Source: Rhizosphaericola mali
GTDB taxonomy: Bacteria; Bacteroidota; Bacteroidia; Chitinophagales; Chitinophagaceae
NCBI RefSeq assembly: GCF_004337365.2
Contig: NZ_CP044016.1
Span: forward strand, 310,001-374,000
Direction: 5' to 3'
DNA: 64,000 nucleotides
Shown here: positions 52,649 through 61,669 of the stretch, one piece after another
How positions within the stretch are numbered: position 1 is the stretch's first letter
Layout of the letters: each line of letters begins with the position of its first letter
Translations under genes and position numbers: made by a program
Notes under the pieces: generated by a model
The model's database searches: none
Told to the model about the DNA's origin: nothing
What the model saw: only the letters and a program-made list of their open reading frames with translations

Positions 52649-55189
52649 CTATCCTAAACCAGTTCCTTTGAAATTTTCCAAACTAGAGTCCATCGATTTA
52701 TCCATTTTAATAAGGTGTGTCAAGTTGTAAACATGTTGTCTAAAAGCAAAATATTGCTCCTTATCCATTGCTTCATCTGCTAATTTGAATATTTTTTTAG
52801 CGCCACTATAATTGGTGTAATAATCTTCGGGATAACCTTTTAGTTGACTATATTTCCCGATTAAAAAACTTGTAGTATTATATAACGCATCCCAGCCCAA
52901 TTCATTCATTTTACGAGTTGCATTGGTCAGTACGGAAGCGTTTCTAGACTTTAATAGTTGATCTTCATTACGGACTAAATTGTGAAATCTTTCCTTTAAT
53001 TTTTCTTTTTCGAAATCTACTTGTACGATTTGCTCTTCAAAGAAATCTTTTGCTTCCAAATACTCATTACGCAAATTTTCTAAACGTTCATTTCCTCCTA
53101 ATTTGTCAAATTCGCTTGCCACTTTTTGGATGGTGTCTGCGAGAATATACTTTTTATCGCTTTTATCATTTTCCCGAATGCGAACAATATCGTTTTTGAT
53201 ATTTCCAAGCTCTTTTCTTAGTTCTGTTGCTTGTATGCTAAGCACTTCATTAGCTTGATATTGAAAGGATTTAATAGATTCTCTAATGTCTTTTTCCAAA
53301 TCAAAAAATTGCTCTTTTAATCGAGAAATATTAATATGTTTTTCGGATATAGAAAATACGTTTTTAAATTCCTGATCGGTCATGACTAAATAAATACTGC
53401 AATGTAATTGACGACTTTCATCCATCATTAGATTTACCTCAATATCCGAACCTTTCAATAGGTCTGCATTCAAATCTTTACCCGTAATTTCAATCTGGCC
53501 AATGGGCAAATTAGAAACAGGTTTAGCAAAACGATCTCCTTCTAATATATTGATAATGATACTTTCACTAGAGCCTTTTTGAATCGTACGAGAGACTTCT
53601 CTGTACAATGTTTTCTTTTGCGGAAGCAAACTATTTTTTTCAAATATGGGTTCGAGTTTGGTCGTTTTATTTTCTGCATCATCCACTTCGATACACACAT
53701 CTTTCGGGATGGGTTGCCCTTGAATATTGTATTGCCCTTGCGTAATTGCAAACTCTTGTTTGAGACTATTTACCTCATTATAGTTCTCATCAAGCACTAT
53801 AAAACTAAATTGATTATTGAGATTTTTTATAAGCGGAAAAAATGCGGTGAATTTGGATTTTAGTGGGGCAATTCCAGAGTCAAAACCACCATCTTTTCGG
53901 ATAATTCTATAGTAAAAATTATCATATTCGCCTATCACTTTTGCAAGTAAAATTTCTTCGTCCTCACGACTAGTTTTGGTATAAGATAAGATAATTTCAA
54001 TATTACTTTTTTCTTCATCCTCCATATTTACCAGCAAATCATCTATCGTTGTAGTCGATAGTTCTTGTGCTGTATTATTGGAAGGTTGATATGACTTATT
54101 TGCTGCATAGAAGGCTGCACCTTCTGCAACTGCTGTAGTTGGATCGACATCTGTATTTACCTTAATACCCAATTGAGACGACAATGATTCCCTTACAAAT
54201 GGAATATAAGTACTACCTCCGACTAAAATTAATTGATTGATTTGTGCTATATCCAAATGATTTCGATCCAATATTTGACGAATCATTTTTATAGTTGCTT
54301 CAATATTCGGTGCAATGATGTCGTTGAATTGATTCCTTCTTATTGGGATGATAGATTCAATCTCTTCGCCATTGTATTCGAAACTACATTCTACTTCGGT
54401 TTCTTCGTATGAGGATAAATCCTTTTTGGCTTCTTCTGCTTTGTGTAAAAGTATATAGTATAGTTTTTCTAATGGGCTATTAGGATCTGTTAATTGTGTA
54501 AGGAAATCTTCATTTCCGATTTGATTTCCGATATAAGGTGCAATGATTTTTTCTACAATTGCCGTATCAAAATCCACGCCACCCAAGAAATTATTACCCT
54601 CGTGATCTGTTACACTCATGTCGCCTTCTTTGATCGAAACAAGTGCTGCGTCAAAAGTACCTCCGCCCAAGTCATACACCAACCAATAACCCGAATTATC
54701 CTCCTGTGTTGAATGGTTGAAATAAGCTAAACTCGCGGCAATTGGCTCTTGCAAAAGAAAAACTGTCTGGAATCCTGCCTCTTGTCCTGCTTTTTGCGTA
54801 GCATTACTTTGCATGGAATCAAATGACGCAGGTATAGTGATTACTGTCGCTTCGGGATTTTCTCCATTATGGATGAAATTTTTGAGTTCTTTTAAGACTA
54901 GAGAAGATAATTCAATTGGCGTAATATTTTCATCACGATTGACTACGTAATATTTATCATCCGTGCCCATTTTGCGTTTAAATCCGCCAAAAACATTCAA
55001 CGGATCTTTGCTGATATATTCGCGTGCTTTATCGCCTATGAGCGTTTTATCCTTTCTAAAAGCCACAACGGACGCCAATGTTTCCTTGTGCCCGATGGGA
55101 TTTTTAAATATAGTTACACTTCCATTGTCATATTTGGCAATGAGTGAATTTGTTGTTCCAAGATCAATTCCAAAATTTACAGGTTTCAT
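52649..55189 (-). CDS. Divergent Hsp70-family ATPase
   Basis: 846 residues. A DnaK-like ATPase domain fills 1-380: G-I-D-L-G-T-T-N-S (7-15), V-Y-D-L-G-G-G-T-F-D (phosphate 2), G-G-S-T-Y-I-P (adenosine motif). After it come a substrate-domain-like region and a long helical C-terminus, longer than ordinary DnaK (about 640), with no EEVD end. It is cotranscribed with two membrane-anchored paralogues and a small protein, not with grpE or dnaJ, so it is a specialised chaperone or signalling ATPase. Confidence 0.88.
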   Translation of the reverse strand: MKPVNFGIDLGTTNSLIAKYDNGSVTIFKNPIGHKETLASVVAFRKDKTLIGDKAREYISKDPLNVFGGFKRKMGTDDKYYVVNRDENITPIELSSLVLKELKNFIHNGENPEATVITIPASFDSMQSNATQKAGQEAGFQTVFLLQEPIAASLAYFNHSTQEDNSGYWLVYDLGGGTFDAALVSIKEGDMSVTDHEGNNFLGGVDFDTAIVEKIIAPYIGNQIGNEDFLTQLTDPNSPLEKLYYILLHKAEEAKKDLSSYEETEVECSFEYNGEEIESIIPIRRNQFNDIIAPNIEATIKMIRQILDRNHLDIAQINQLILVGGSTYIPFVRESLSSQLGIKVNTDVDPTTAVAEGAAFYAANKSYQPSNNTAQELSTTTIDDLLVNMEDEEKSNIEIILSYTKTSREDEEILLAKVIGEYDNFYYRIIRKDGGFDSGIAPLKSKFTAFFPLIKNLNNQFSFIVLDENYNEVNSLKQEFAITQGQYNIQGQPIPKDVCIEVDDAENKTTKLEPIFEKNSLLPQKKTLYREVSRTIQKGSSESIIINILEGDRFAKPVSNLPIGQIEITGKDLNADLLKGSDIEVNLMMDESRQLHCSIYLVMTDQEFKNVFSISEKHINISRLKEQFFDLEKDIRESIKSFQYQANEVLSIQATELRKELGNIKNDIVRIRENDKSDKKYILADTIQKVASEFDKLGGNERLENLRNEYLEAKDFFEEQIVQVDFEKEKLKERFHNLVRNEDQLLKSRNASVLTNATRKMNELGWDALYNTTSFLIGKYSQLKGYPEDYYTNYSGAKKIFKLADEAMDKEQYFAFRQHVYNLTHLIKMDKSMDSSLENFKGTGLG

Positions 55190-55201
55190 TCAATTTCTAT
55201 T

Positions 55202-55513
55202 TTAAATAGACTCAACTATAACAATTCCTTTCTGAACGAGTAAAGGATTGGAAGATTCTAATTTGTAAATAATAGGTTTTACGACTTTAGTGATCATCAT
55301 GTGTCGGCCTTCTTTGCCCACAATACTCGCTTCCACATCTGTTCTTGCGTCGGTGTATTTTTCATTAATTGGATTTTTGGAAATAAAACCAATCTCTTCA
55401 ATGATCGATTTCATACGATTTAGATTACGCTCAATTTTAGAAAATATAGGTTCTTGTTCGAGTTTCTGTTCTAATTCGAATATTTGATTCAAAAGATTTT
55501 TTTCCTGATCCAT
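55202..55513 (-). CDS. Small coiled protein heading the Hsp70 operon
   Basis: 103 residues: helical N-terminus (L-N-Q-I-F-E-L-E-Q-K-L-E-Q-E) and a short beta-rich end. By size and place (12 bases before the Hsp70 gene) it could be a nucleotide exchange or co-chaperone factor, as GrpE-like proteins are helical, but I see no real similarity to one. Confidence 0.65.
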   Translation of the reverse strand: MDQEKNLLNQIFELEQKLEQEPIFSKIERNLNRMKSIIEEIGFISKNPINEKYTDARTDVEASIVGKEGRHMMITKVVKPIIYKLESSNPLLVQKGIVIVESI

Positions 55514-55613
55514 GGATGTTTATTTACGGTAAAAATAAGGATTTATATCTTTTGAAAGGTGGTGTATACGTCTATATGAATGGCTTTAATATTACTTTAA
55601 TAGTCCTAAATAT

Positions 55614-55654
55614 AAAAATGCAGCTCTTTATTGGGTTGTCAGAGCGGCATTTTT
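55614..55654 (-). terminator. Terminator after the SnoaL-like gene
   Basis: Arms AAAAATGCAGCTCT / AGAGCGGCATTTTT with one mismatch, 20 bases past the stop of the minus-strand gene. Confidence 0.7.
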
Positions 55655-55674
55655 AAAAAGGAAATTAAACGGAC

Positions 55675-56238
55675 TTATTTATTCATGATCTGATCCATAT
55701 ATGATTTATTGTCCCAGAATAGATATTCTTCACTCATCACACCATCTTTGTTCCACACGCCAATAGTTGCCATTGGAAGACGGAATTTTTTGCCTGTAGG
55801 TTGGATAAATTTGCCATCACCGATAGGCATTGGTTTGGTAAATGTACCTTCCATATATCCCATCACTGCAGTAATATTACCGTTTCCTAGACGGTATGGA
55901 TGTTCCTTGATACGCGTATCTGGCGCATATACAAACATCGCGTCTAAGGTTTTGATATGTTGTTCGATACCTTTTTCCGTATGACCATCAGGGAAATGAA
56001 CTAAAATATTTTTTGCATGGCTTTCGTGTAATCTTGTCCAATCTCTGTTACTAAATACAGTGAAGTCAAGCGTATCAAAAGTTTTTAAGTTTTCTGCGAT
56101 GATTGCATTGGTCGCTGTGATCGCTTTTAATTCTTTAACCATTTCAGTTTTAGAGGGTTCTTTTTGTGCTTGAGCGTTGGTATTTAAAGCGGCGATAAAA
56201 GATGCAATAGCTAATCCTTTGAATACTAATTTTTTCAT
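55675..56238 (-). CDS. Exported SnoaL/NTF2-like (ester cyclase-type) protein
   Basis: 187 residues from the ATG at 56238, chosen because it opens the signal peptide M-K-K-L-V-F-K-G-L-A-I-A-S-F; a longer frame has an unsuitable N-terminus. Mature part is an NTF2-like fold with D-W-T-R-L-H-E-S-H-A and F-P-D-G-H-T-E-K-G-I. Function unknown; small-molecule binding or an ester cyclase-type role. Confidence 0.75.
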   Translation of the reverse strand: MKKLVFKGLAIASFIAALNTNAQAQKEPSKTEMVKELKAITATNAIIAENLKTFDTLDFTVFSNRDWTRLHESHAKNILVHFPDGHTEKGIEQHIKTLDAMFVYAPDTRIKEHPYRLGNGNITAVMGYMEGTFTKPMPIGDGKFIQPTGKKFRLPMATIGVWNKDGVMSEEYLFWDNKSYMDQIMNK

Positions 56239-56508
56239 TTTTTCAATATTTAATGTTTGAATTTGATACTGCAAAGTTTGGATAAATAACAATATTTGTT
56301 GTAACATATATATGAAAAAATGTTGTCATTTTCGGAAATTCTATCAGAACAGATTGATTTTTCCTAGAATCTAAATTATAACAAGCGATTGTGTGCGTAT
56401 GTATATAAAAATAACAATTGTTCGCTTTTATTGCAATTAAATATACCCTATATTCGTAGAGCTTTTTTTGTCATTAATTACATTCTTAATAAACATATTT
56501 TAAGAAAC

Positions 56509-57492
56509 ATGAATTTTAATACGGAGCGTTATGCACAGATGCAGTATCGAAAATGTGGAAATAGCGGTTTGAAACTGCCTGCGATTTCTTTAGGCTTGTG
56601 GCACAATTTCGGAGATGTTGATGTGTATGATGTATTTAGAGAAACATTGATAACTGCATTTGATAACGGTATTACGCATTTTGACTTAGCTAATAATTAC
56701 GGACCGCCTCCAGGATCTGCAGAAAATAATTTTGGTAAAATTTTACATAAAGACTTTGTCGATCATAGAGATGAGTTGATTATTTCTACGAAGGCTGGAT
56801 ATACGATGTGGCCTGGACCTTACGGAGATTGGGGAAGTAAAAAGTATCTAGTTGCCAGTTTGGATCAGAGTTTAAAAAGAATGGGCTTAGACTATGTCGA
56901 TATTTTTTATCACCATCGTCCCGATCCAAATACACCAATAGAAGAGACGATGACGGTATTAGATTTAATCGTACGTCAAGGAAAAGCATTGTACGTAGGA
57001 TTGTCCAATTATGGACCATTAGAAGCGGCTGTTGCATTTGAATATTTGAAAAAATTAGGTACGCCTTGTGTGATCCATCAACCGAAATATTCCATGTTTG
57101 TACGAAAACCCGAAGATGGATTGCTAAATGTATTGCAAGAGTTTGGTGTGGGATGCATTGCATTTTCTCCATTGGCTCAAGGCTTATTAACCAATAAATA
57201 TTTGAATGGAATTCCGTCAGATTCTCGTGCTGCTAAAGGGATATTTTTAAAAGAAGAGAATATTACACAGGATATTTTGGATAAAATTAAAATGCTAAAT
57301 AATATAGCTGAAAATAGAAATCAAACACTAGCTCAAATGTCTATCGCTTGGTTATTAAAAGATGAAAGAGTTACATCTATATTGGTTGGTGCAAGGAATA
57401 AAATGCAACTTTTGGATTCTCTTCATAGTTTGATACATTTAGAATTTGATAAAGAGGAGTTAGAAGCTATTGAAACTATTTTGAGTAAATAG
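56509..57492 (+). CDS. Aldo-keto reductase (YghZ/glyceraldehyde-3-phosphate reductase type)
   Basis: 327 residues from the ATG at 56509; the frame extends further upstream but without family match. NADPH-dependent carbonyl reductase of the AKR14-like group. Catalytic Asp/Tyr in F-D-L-A-N-N-Y-G, Lys in I-S-T-K-A-G-Y, His in F-Y-H-H-R-P-D; G-L-S-N-Y-G and R-V-T-S-I-L-V-G-A-R bind cofactor. Confidence 0.9.
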   Translation: MNFNTERYAQMQYRKCGNSGLKLPAISLGLWHNFGDVDVYDVFRETLITAFDNGITHFDLANNYGPPPGSAENNFGKILHKDFVDHRDELIISTKAGYTMWPGPYGDWGSKKYLVASLDQSLKRMGLDYVDIFYHHRPDPNTPIEETMTVLDLIVRQGKALYVGLSNYGPLEAAVAFEYLKKLGTPCVIHQPKYSMFVRKPEDGLLNVLQEFGVGCIAFSPLAQGLLTNKYLNGIPSDSRAAKGIFLKEENITQDILDKIKMLNNIAENRNQTLAQMSIAWLLKDERVTSILVGARNKMQLLDSLHSLIHLEFDKEELEAIETILSK

Positions 57493-57512
57493 ATGTAATA
57501 ATATTCTTTATT

Positions 57513-57989
57513 ATGGTATTTAAAACGTCAATGAGTAAATCTGTAAAAATTATCACTATTTCAATAAGTATAGTTTTTATATTGCAAATTGGTTATAGTA
57601 TCTTTTTTAAGGATAAATATAGCGGGCTCATTTCTATTTTTTTAATCTCAACTTATTTCTATAGTTTCTTATCCAAACCAAAAAACTATGAATTAACGAA
57701 AACGGACATAATAATCCGTCGTTTTATTTTTACCAAAATAATTGATCGAGAAGAAGTCGAAAAAGTGGAACTATTAGATGCTGATCGTGTCAAAGGAATA
57801 TATCGAATATTTGGAAATGGTGGCTTGTGGGGATATGTTGGTACATTTAGTAGTCGAAGACTTGGCATATTTCAAGCTTATATGACGGGATTTCATAATC
57901 TGATATTGATACAATTGAAAAATGATAAAAAAATTGTTATTTCACCTTACGATACTCGAGAATTTATAAATCAATATTATCATTTCTAG
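57513..57989 (+). CDS. Membrane protein with PH-like domain
   Basis: 158 residues, two closely spaced hydrophobic segments (12-50), then a beta-rich region with I-I-R-R-F-I-F-T-K-I-I-D-R-E-E-V-E-K and an I-S-P-Y-D ending, like bacterial PH domains. Inner membrane; function unknown. Confidence 0.68.
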   Translation: MVFKTSMSKSVKIITISISIVFILQIGYSIFFKDKYSGLISIFLISTYFYSFLSKPKNYELTKTDIIIRRFIFTKIIDREEVEKVELLDADRVKGIYRIFGNGGLWGYVGTFSSRRLGIFQAYMTGFHNLILIQLKNDKKIVISPYDTREFINQYYHF

Positions 57990-58005
57990 GGTTTTCGGCA
58001 TTTTG

Positions 58006-58040
58006 AAAAAATCCCATTCAGTTATTGAATGGGATTTTTT
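58006..58040 (+). terminator. Terminator after the PH-like gene
   Basis: Near-perfect hairpin AAAATCCCATTCA / TGAATGGGATTTT with a T-run. Confidence 0.82.
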
Positions 58041-58218
58041 ATGTTACTATATTTTTATAAAAATACCCTATTTGAGGTATTGCACATTTTTTTTCGTTCG
58101 TCTACTTTTGCTTCAGTAACCAAAACCAACTATTCTTTTACGGCTGTGGTACCCAGCTTTTTAAGAAAAATTGGTATAGCCGTTTGCTAACTCAATATAA
58201 ACCCAAAAAACAATCAAA

Positions 58219-58956
58219 ATGAACTCTAAACCCTTTCTAATTTTTAGTATTGTAATACTATTTTTTGTAATGCGTGCGTCTGCGCAATCAAATCCATTTT
58301 ATGGTGGATATATTCGAATTGGATTGAATTCTCTAGGTGGTAAGCCCAATAATGAATTAAGCATGTATGATAACTTAATGAGTGGAAAGACTGGAATGAA
58401 AAATGGATATGCATTTGAATTTGGTCGTATTTTTTATTTTAATAAAGAAAGTCATTTTCCTATTAAATTTGGATTAGATTGGACATATTTAAGTGCTACT
58501 TATAATAAAATTAAATGGGAAGACTATGTAAAATCTAAAAATGATCCGAATGCTGAGTTGGGTGGAAATGGTACTGCCGTCACTGCCAATACTAAACTAG
58601 GATTAGCTATATCCTATAATCCTGTGGCTGCGTTAGTAATCGATATTCGAGGGCAAGTTGCTTATGGTATTAATTATTTTGATAAATCTTATTTTGTGTA
58701 TACTGGCACTCCCGCAGAAGAATATTTCAGCTTTGCTGACGAAACATCAGAGGATGAAGTAGAAAAGAATATAAAGGGACGTGTTAAAGCTGCTCTACGC
58801 CCAAGTCTAGGCGCCACTATTCGATACAAAGCATTTGGTATTGCTTATGACTATATTTCAGGCAAACTAAAATATGGATATTCTTCTAGTGATGGAAGTG
58901 GAGAAGAAAAATTTAAAATTAATAATTCGGAAATAAAGTTGAGTCTTAATTTTTAA
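58219..58956 (+). CDS. Outer-membrane beta-barrel protein
   Basis: 245 residues: signal peptide ending M-R-A-S-A-Q-S, then alternating aromatic strands ending in I-K-L-S-L-N-F, the terminal aromatic usual for barrel insertion. Porin-like or structural; no family specificity seen. Confidence 0.75.
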   Translation: MNSKPFLIFSIVILFFVMRASAQSNPFYGGYIRIGLNSLGGKPNNELSMYDNLMSGKTGMKNGYAFEFGRIFYFNKESHFPIKFGLDWTYLSATYNKIKWEDYVKSKNDPNAELGGNGTAVTANTKLGLAISYNPVAALVIDIRGQVAYGINYFDKSYFVYTGTPAEEYFSFADETSEDEVEKNIKGRVKAALRPSLGATIRYKAFGIAYDYISGKLKYGYSSSDGSGEEKFKINNSEIKLSLNF

Positions 58957-58957
58957 A

Positions 58958-59728
58958 CTATATAATTCCATTTTCAAATGCATATTTGATAAGTTCTGTG
59001 CTACTTTTTGTATTCGTTTTCTTTAAAATATTTTTTCTGTGTGTACGTATGGTGTGTTCGGATAAGTATAGTAATTTGGATATTTCCACACTGGAATGAC
59101 CTTTTGCGATGAAGTCAATAATTTCTCTTTCACGTTTGGATAAGATTGTTTTGATCATGCTTGAACTGCTAAATTGGTCTAGTTTGTTTTGATATATCGT
59201 TTTATTATTTCCTAAACCAGAAATTGTAACTATATAATTATTATGAGTTGTAATAGCATTTAAATTGGTATGAATATTAATTGCATGTGCCATGACATCA
59301 TTATTTGTAGGTTTAAATAATATAGCCTGATGATGAAAAAGTTGGTAAGATCCATCTTTCATTTTCATACGAAAACAATAACTTGCTTTAAAAGAAAAAC
59401 GATTTTCAATTCCAATCTCTATTGCTTTATCAAAACACCATTGTTCTGCTGTTCTAACAAAAATTAAATCGTCTGGATGCATAAGATCCAATATTTCTCC
59501 AATTGTTTTTGGCAACTCTTTTAATCCATGTGTTGACAGGATATTGGGATGTATTTTATATAAAGATTGATCGGTAAAATTGATAGTAAAATAATAAAAA
59601 TCTCCCACTGAAAAAATATTTGCAATTAAACTTTCAAGTGGGAAATTTAATTCTTCTTGATTATTTGCTATATGAATGTCTGGATGATTATTCCATATAT
59701 CCATAAGTAAATGTTTTTTAGGATTCAT
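58958..59728 (-). CDS. LuxR-type transcriptional regulator with PAS-like sensor
   Basis: 256 residues: a PAS-like domain at 30-170 (F-Y-Y-F-T-I-N-F, I-L-D-L-M-H-P-D-D) and a C-terminal LuxR helix-turn-helix near 193-250 (L-S-K-R-E-R-E-I-I-D-F-I-A-K-G-H-S-S-V-E-I-S-K, then H-T-I-R-T-H-R-K-N-I-L-K-K). It responds to a small-molecule or redox signal not identifiable here. Converges with the barrel gene with one base between them. Confidence 0.82.
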   Translation of the reverse strand: MNPKKHLLMDIWNNHPDIHIANNQEELNFPLESLIANIFSVGDFYYFTINFTDQSLYKIHPNILSTHGLKELPKTIGEILDLMHPDDLIFVRTAEQWCFDKAIEIGIENRFSFKASYCFRMKMKDGSYQLFHHQAILFKPTNNDVMAHAINIHTNLNAITTHNNYIVTISGLGNNKTIYQNKLDQFSSSSMIKTILSKREREIIDFIAKGHSSVEISKLLYLSEHTIRTHRKNILKKTNTKSSTELIKYAFENGII

Positions 59729-59844
59729 TGTTTAGTTTTGGTTTATGTTTCTTAATTACAAAGATAATTTGAATTTGATTTACATATATTTATAGCGAAT
59801 ATTTCCAAAAAATAAATATTTTCAGCTGATTGAAATATTCTCCG

Positions 59845-59852
59845 TACCTTTG
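59845..59852 (+). promoter_or_regulatory. Candidate promoter -7 box of rpsF
   Basis: TACCTTTG is a full match to TAnnTTTG, 40 bases before the rpsF ATG. A TTTT at the -33 place is a loose match. Confidence 0.5.
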
Positions 59853-59891
59853 CCATCCAAATTTTTTATTAATTAATCAAATTTCAGGGTA

Positions 59892-60245
59892 ATGAACAAT
59901 TACGAATTGATGGCGATTTTTACCCCTGTACTTTCTGATGACGATTTTAAAGCGATTCAGAAAAAGTATACCGACTTCGTAGAAGCAAACGGTGGTACTA
60001 TTACGTACACTAATCCATGGGGATTAAAATCGCTGGCGTATCCTATCCAAAAGAAAACTACAGCTTTATACTGGGTTTTGGAATATAGTGCGCCATCCGA
60101 CTTCAACGAGAAGTTTAAGATCCAATTTTTACGTGACGACCAAGTGTTGCGTCACATGATCACTGTACTTGACAAATACGCCGTTGAGTATAATGCTAAA
60201 AAGAGAAGTGGCGTAAAAACTGATACCGAAAAAGTGGAGGCATAA
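59892..60245 (+). CDS. rpsF: 30S ribosomal protein S6
   Basis: 117 residues with the S6 opening [11 protein letters not shown] and later [21 protein letters not shown]. Binds S18 in the small subunit; the gene is followed after four bases by rpsR. Confidence 0.96.
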   Translation: MNNYELMAIFTPVLSDDDFKAIQKKYTDFVEANGGTITYTNPWGLKSLAYPIQKKTTALYWVLEYSAPSDFNEKFKIQFLRDDQVLRHMITVLDKYAVEYNAKKRSGVKTDTEKVEA

Positions 60246-60249
60246 TATC

Positions 60250-60516
60250 ATGGCAAAAGCAAATGAAATCAAATACCTTACCGCTATCAAACAAGAACAA
60301 CCTAAAAAGAAGTTCTGCCGTTTCAAAAAGTATGGTATCAAATACATCGATTATAAAGATGTAGAATTTTTGAAAAAATTCGTTAACGAACAAGGTAAAT
60401 TATTGCCACGTCGTTTAACTGGTAACTCTTTGAAATATCAAAGAAAAGTATCTATCGCAATTAAGAAAGCTCGTCAAATGGCATTATTGCCTTTTGTTGC
60501 AGATCTTTTGAAATAG
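60250..60516 (+). CDS. rpsR: 30S ribosomal protein S18
   Basis: 88 residues. [23 protein letters not shown] and [10 protein letters not shown] are the family core. Basic, binds 16S rRNA with S6. Confidence 0.96.
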   Translation: MAKANEIKYLTAIKQEQPKKKFCRFKKYGIKYIDYKDVEFLKKFVNEQGKLLPRRLTGNSLKYQRKVSIAIKKARQMALLPFVADLLK

Positions 60517-60524
60517 AATTTTCA

Positions 60525-60591
60525 AAGTTGTAAGTTCAAGGTTTTAAGTTTTAAGTATTTCTTATCACATATAACTTTACACTTACAACTT
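60525..60591. repeat. Long inverted repeat between rpsR and rplI
   Basis: AAGTTGTAAGT (60525-60535) and ACTTACAACTT (60581-60591) are perfect 11-base arms around a 45-base loop containing AAGTTTTAAGTATTT; a T-run follows. The pattern looks like an inserted repeat or an attenuator that splits S6/S18 from L9. Confidence 0.6.
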
Positions 60592-60679
60592 GTTTTTAGT
60601 CACCACTCCCTAACTCCCACATCGGGAAGGACAGTCCAAAAAATTAACGACTGGGTCTTGGGAACTAAGCATTAACATC

Positions 60680-61126
60680 ATGCAAGTAATTTTAATTAAA
60701 GACGTTGACAATTTAGGTCAAGCGCACGAGTTAGCAACTGTAAAAAGCGGTTATGCTCGTAACTTTTTGATCCCACAAAAGTTTGCTATCGAAGCGAATC
60801 CTACCAACTTGAAAGTTTTGAACGAAAAGTTGAAAGTGAAAGCTAAAAAAGAAGCTGCTTTATTGGCTCAAATCAACGAAGTTGTTGAAGTATTGAAAGG
60901 TAGCCCTGTTAAAATCGGTGCTAAAACTGGTACTACAGACAAAATCTTCGGTCGTGTTACTTCTCTTCAAATTGCTCGTGCAATTAAAGAACAAAAAGGA
61001 TACGAATTGGATCGCAAACGTATTGCCATCCCTGAAGAAGTTAAAGAAATCGGTCTTCACAAAGCAACTATCGACTTCGGTAATGGTAACATCACTGAAA
61101 TTGAGTTTGATGTTGTTGCTGAATAA
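60680..61126 (+). CDS. rplI: 50S ribosomal protein L9
   Basis: 148 residues: M-Q-V-I-L-I-K-D-V-D-N-L-G-Q-A and G-Y-A-R-N-F-L-I-P-Q-K at the N-terminal domain, the long central helix, and a C-terminal domain with G-K-T-G-type and D-F-G-N-G-N. Separated from rpsR by 163 bases, unusually far for this operon. Confidence 0.96.
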   Translation: MQVILIKDVDNLGQAHELATVKSGYARNFLIPQKFAIEANPTNLKVLNEKLKVKAKKEAALLAQINEVVEVLKGSPVKIGAKTGTTDKIFGRVTSLQIARAIKEQKGYELDRKRIAIPEEVKEIGLHKATIDFGNGNITEIEFDVVAE

Positions 61127-61149
61127 TATTTCTAGAAATTTATTTCAGA

Positions 61150-61180
61150 AAAAAGCAATCCAATTTTGGATTGCTTTTTT
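61150..61180 (+). terminator. Terminator after rplI
   Basis: GCAATCCAA / TTGGATTGC perfect 9-base stem (61155-61163 / 61166-61174) with A and T runs on both sides; works in both directions. Confidence 0.85.
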
Positions 61181-61194
61181 GTTTCTAAAATCAC

Positions 61195-61404
61195 TCATTT
61201 TACAAAATATCTCATAGATAATTCTGTAATAGTAATGATGATGGCGATCAAAATCAATAATGCAAATATGGATCTTGCATTCGCAAAATTAACGGTATAA
61301 CCTAGCCATGGGTTACGTTTGGGAGGAAATAAACGTTTATCATTTTTATTGTAATAGAAAATCCCCCATTTCCAATTTTCTGAATCATTATGTAGATTTT
61401 CCAT
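61195..61404 (-). CDS. Small DUF5808 membrane protein
   Basis: 69 residues: W-K-W-G-I-F-Y-Y-N-K-N-D and N-P-W-L-G-Y-T-V-N-F-A-N-A are the DUF5808 core, followed by one membrane helix near the end. A close paralogue lies 30 bases upstream. Function unknown. Confidence 0.8.
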   Translation of the reverse strand: MENLHNDSENWKWGIFYYNKNDKRLFPPKRNPWLGYTVNFANARSIFALLILIAIIITITELSMRYFVK

Positions 61405-61434
61405 AAATTATTAATTTAATTTAGGTATCATGTT

Positions 61435-61662
61435 TTAGTTTTTCGAAGAGATACTGAATGAAATGAAAGTAATCAAAATGAAAAATAAGATCAATCCAAA
61501 ATAAACTAATATAGATTTTGGATTTGCAAAATTTACACTATACCAGCCCATTAAAAAGGGATGTCGTTTAGGTAAAAGTTGTTTGTCATATTTGTTGTAA
61601 TAGAATAACCCCCATTTCCAATATTTTCGATCATTATCTGAATCGTCATATAGATTTTCCAT
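61435..61662 (-). CDS. Small DUF5808 membrane protein (paralogue)
   Basis: 75 residues, same architecture: W-K-W-G-L-F-Y-Y-N-K-Y-D, W-Y-S-V-N-F-A-N-P, one C-terminal helix. The pair arose by tandem duplication. Confidence 0.8.
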   Translation of the reverse strand: MENLYDDSDNDRKYWKWGLFYYNKYDKQLLPKRHPFLMGWYSVNFANPKSILVYFGLILFFILITFISFSISSKN

Positions 61663-61669
61663 ATTGTTA

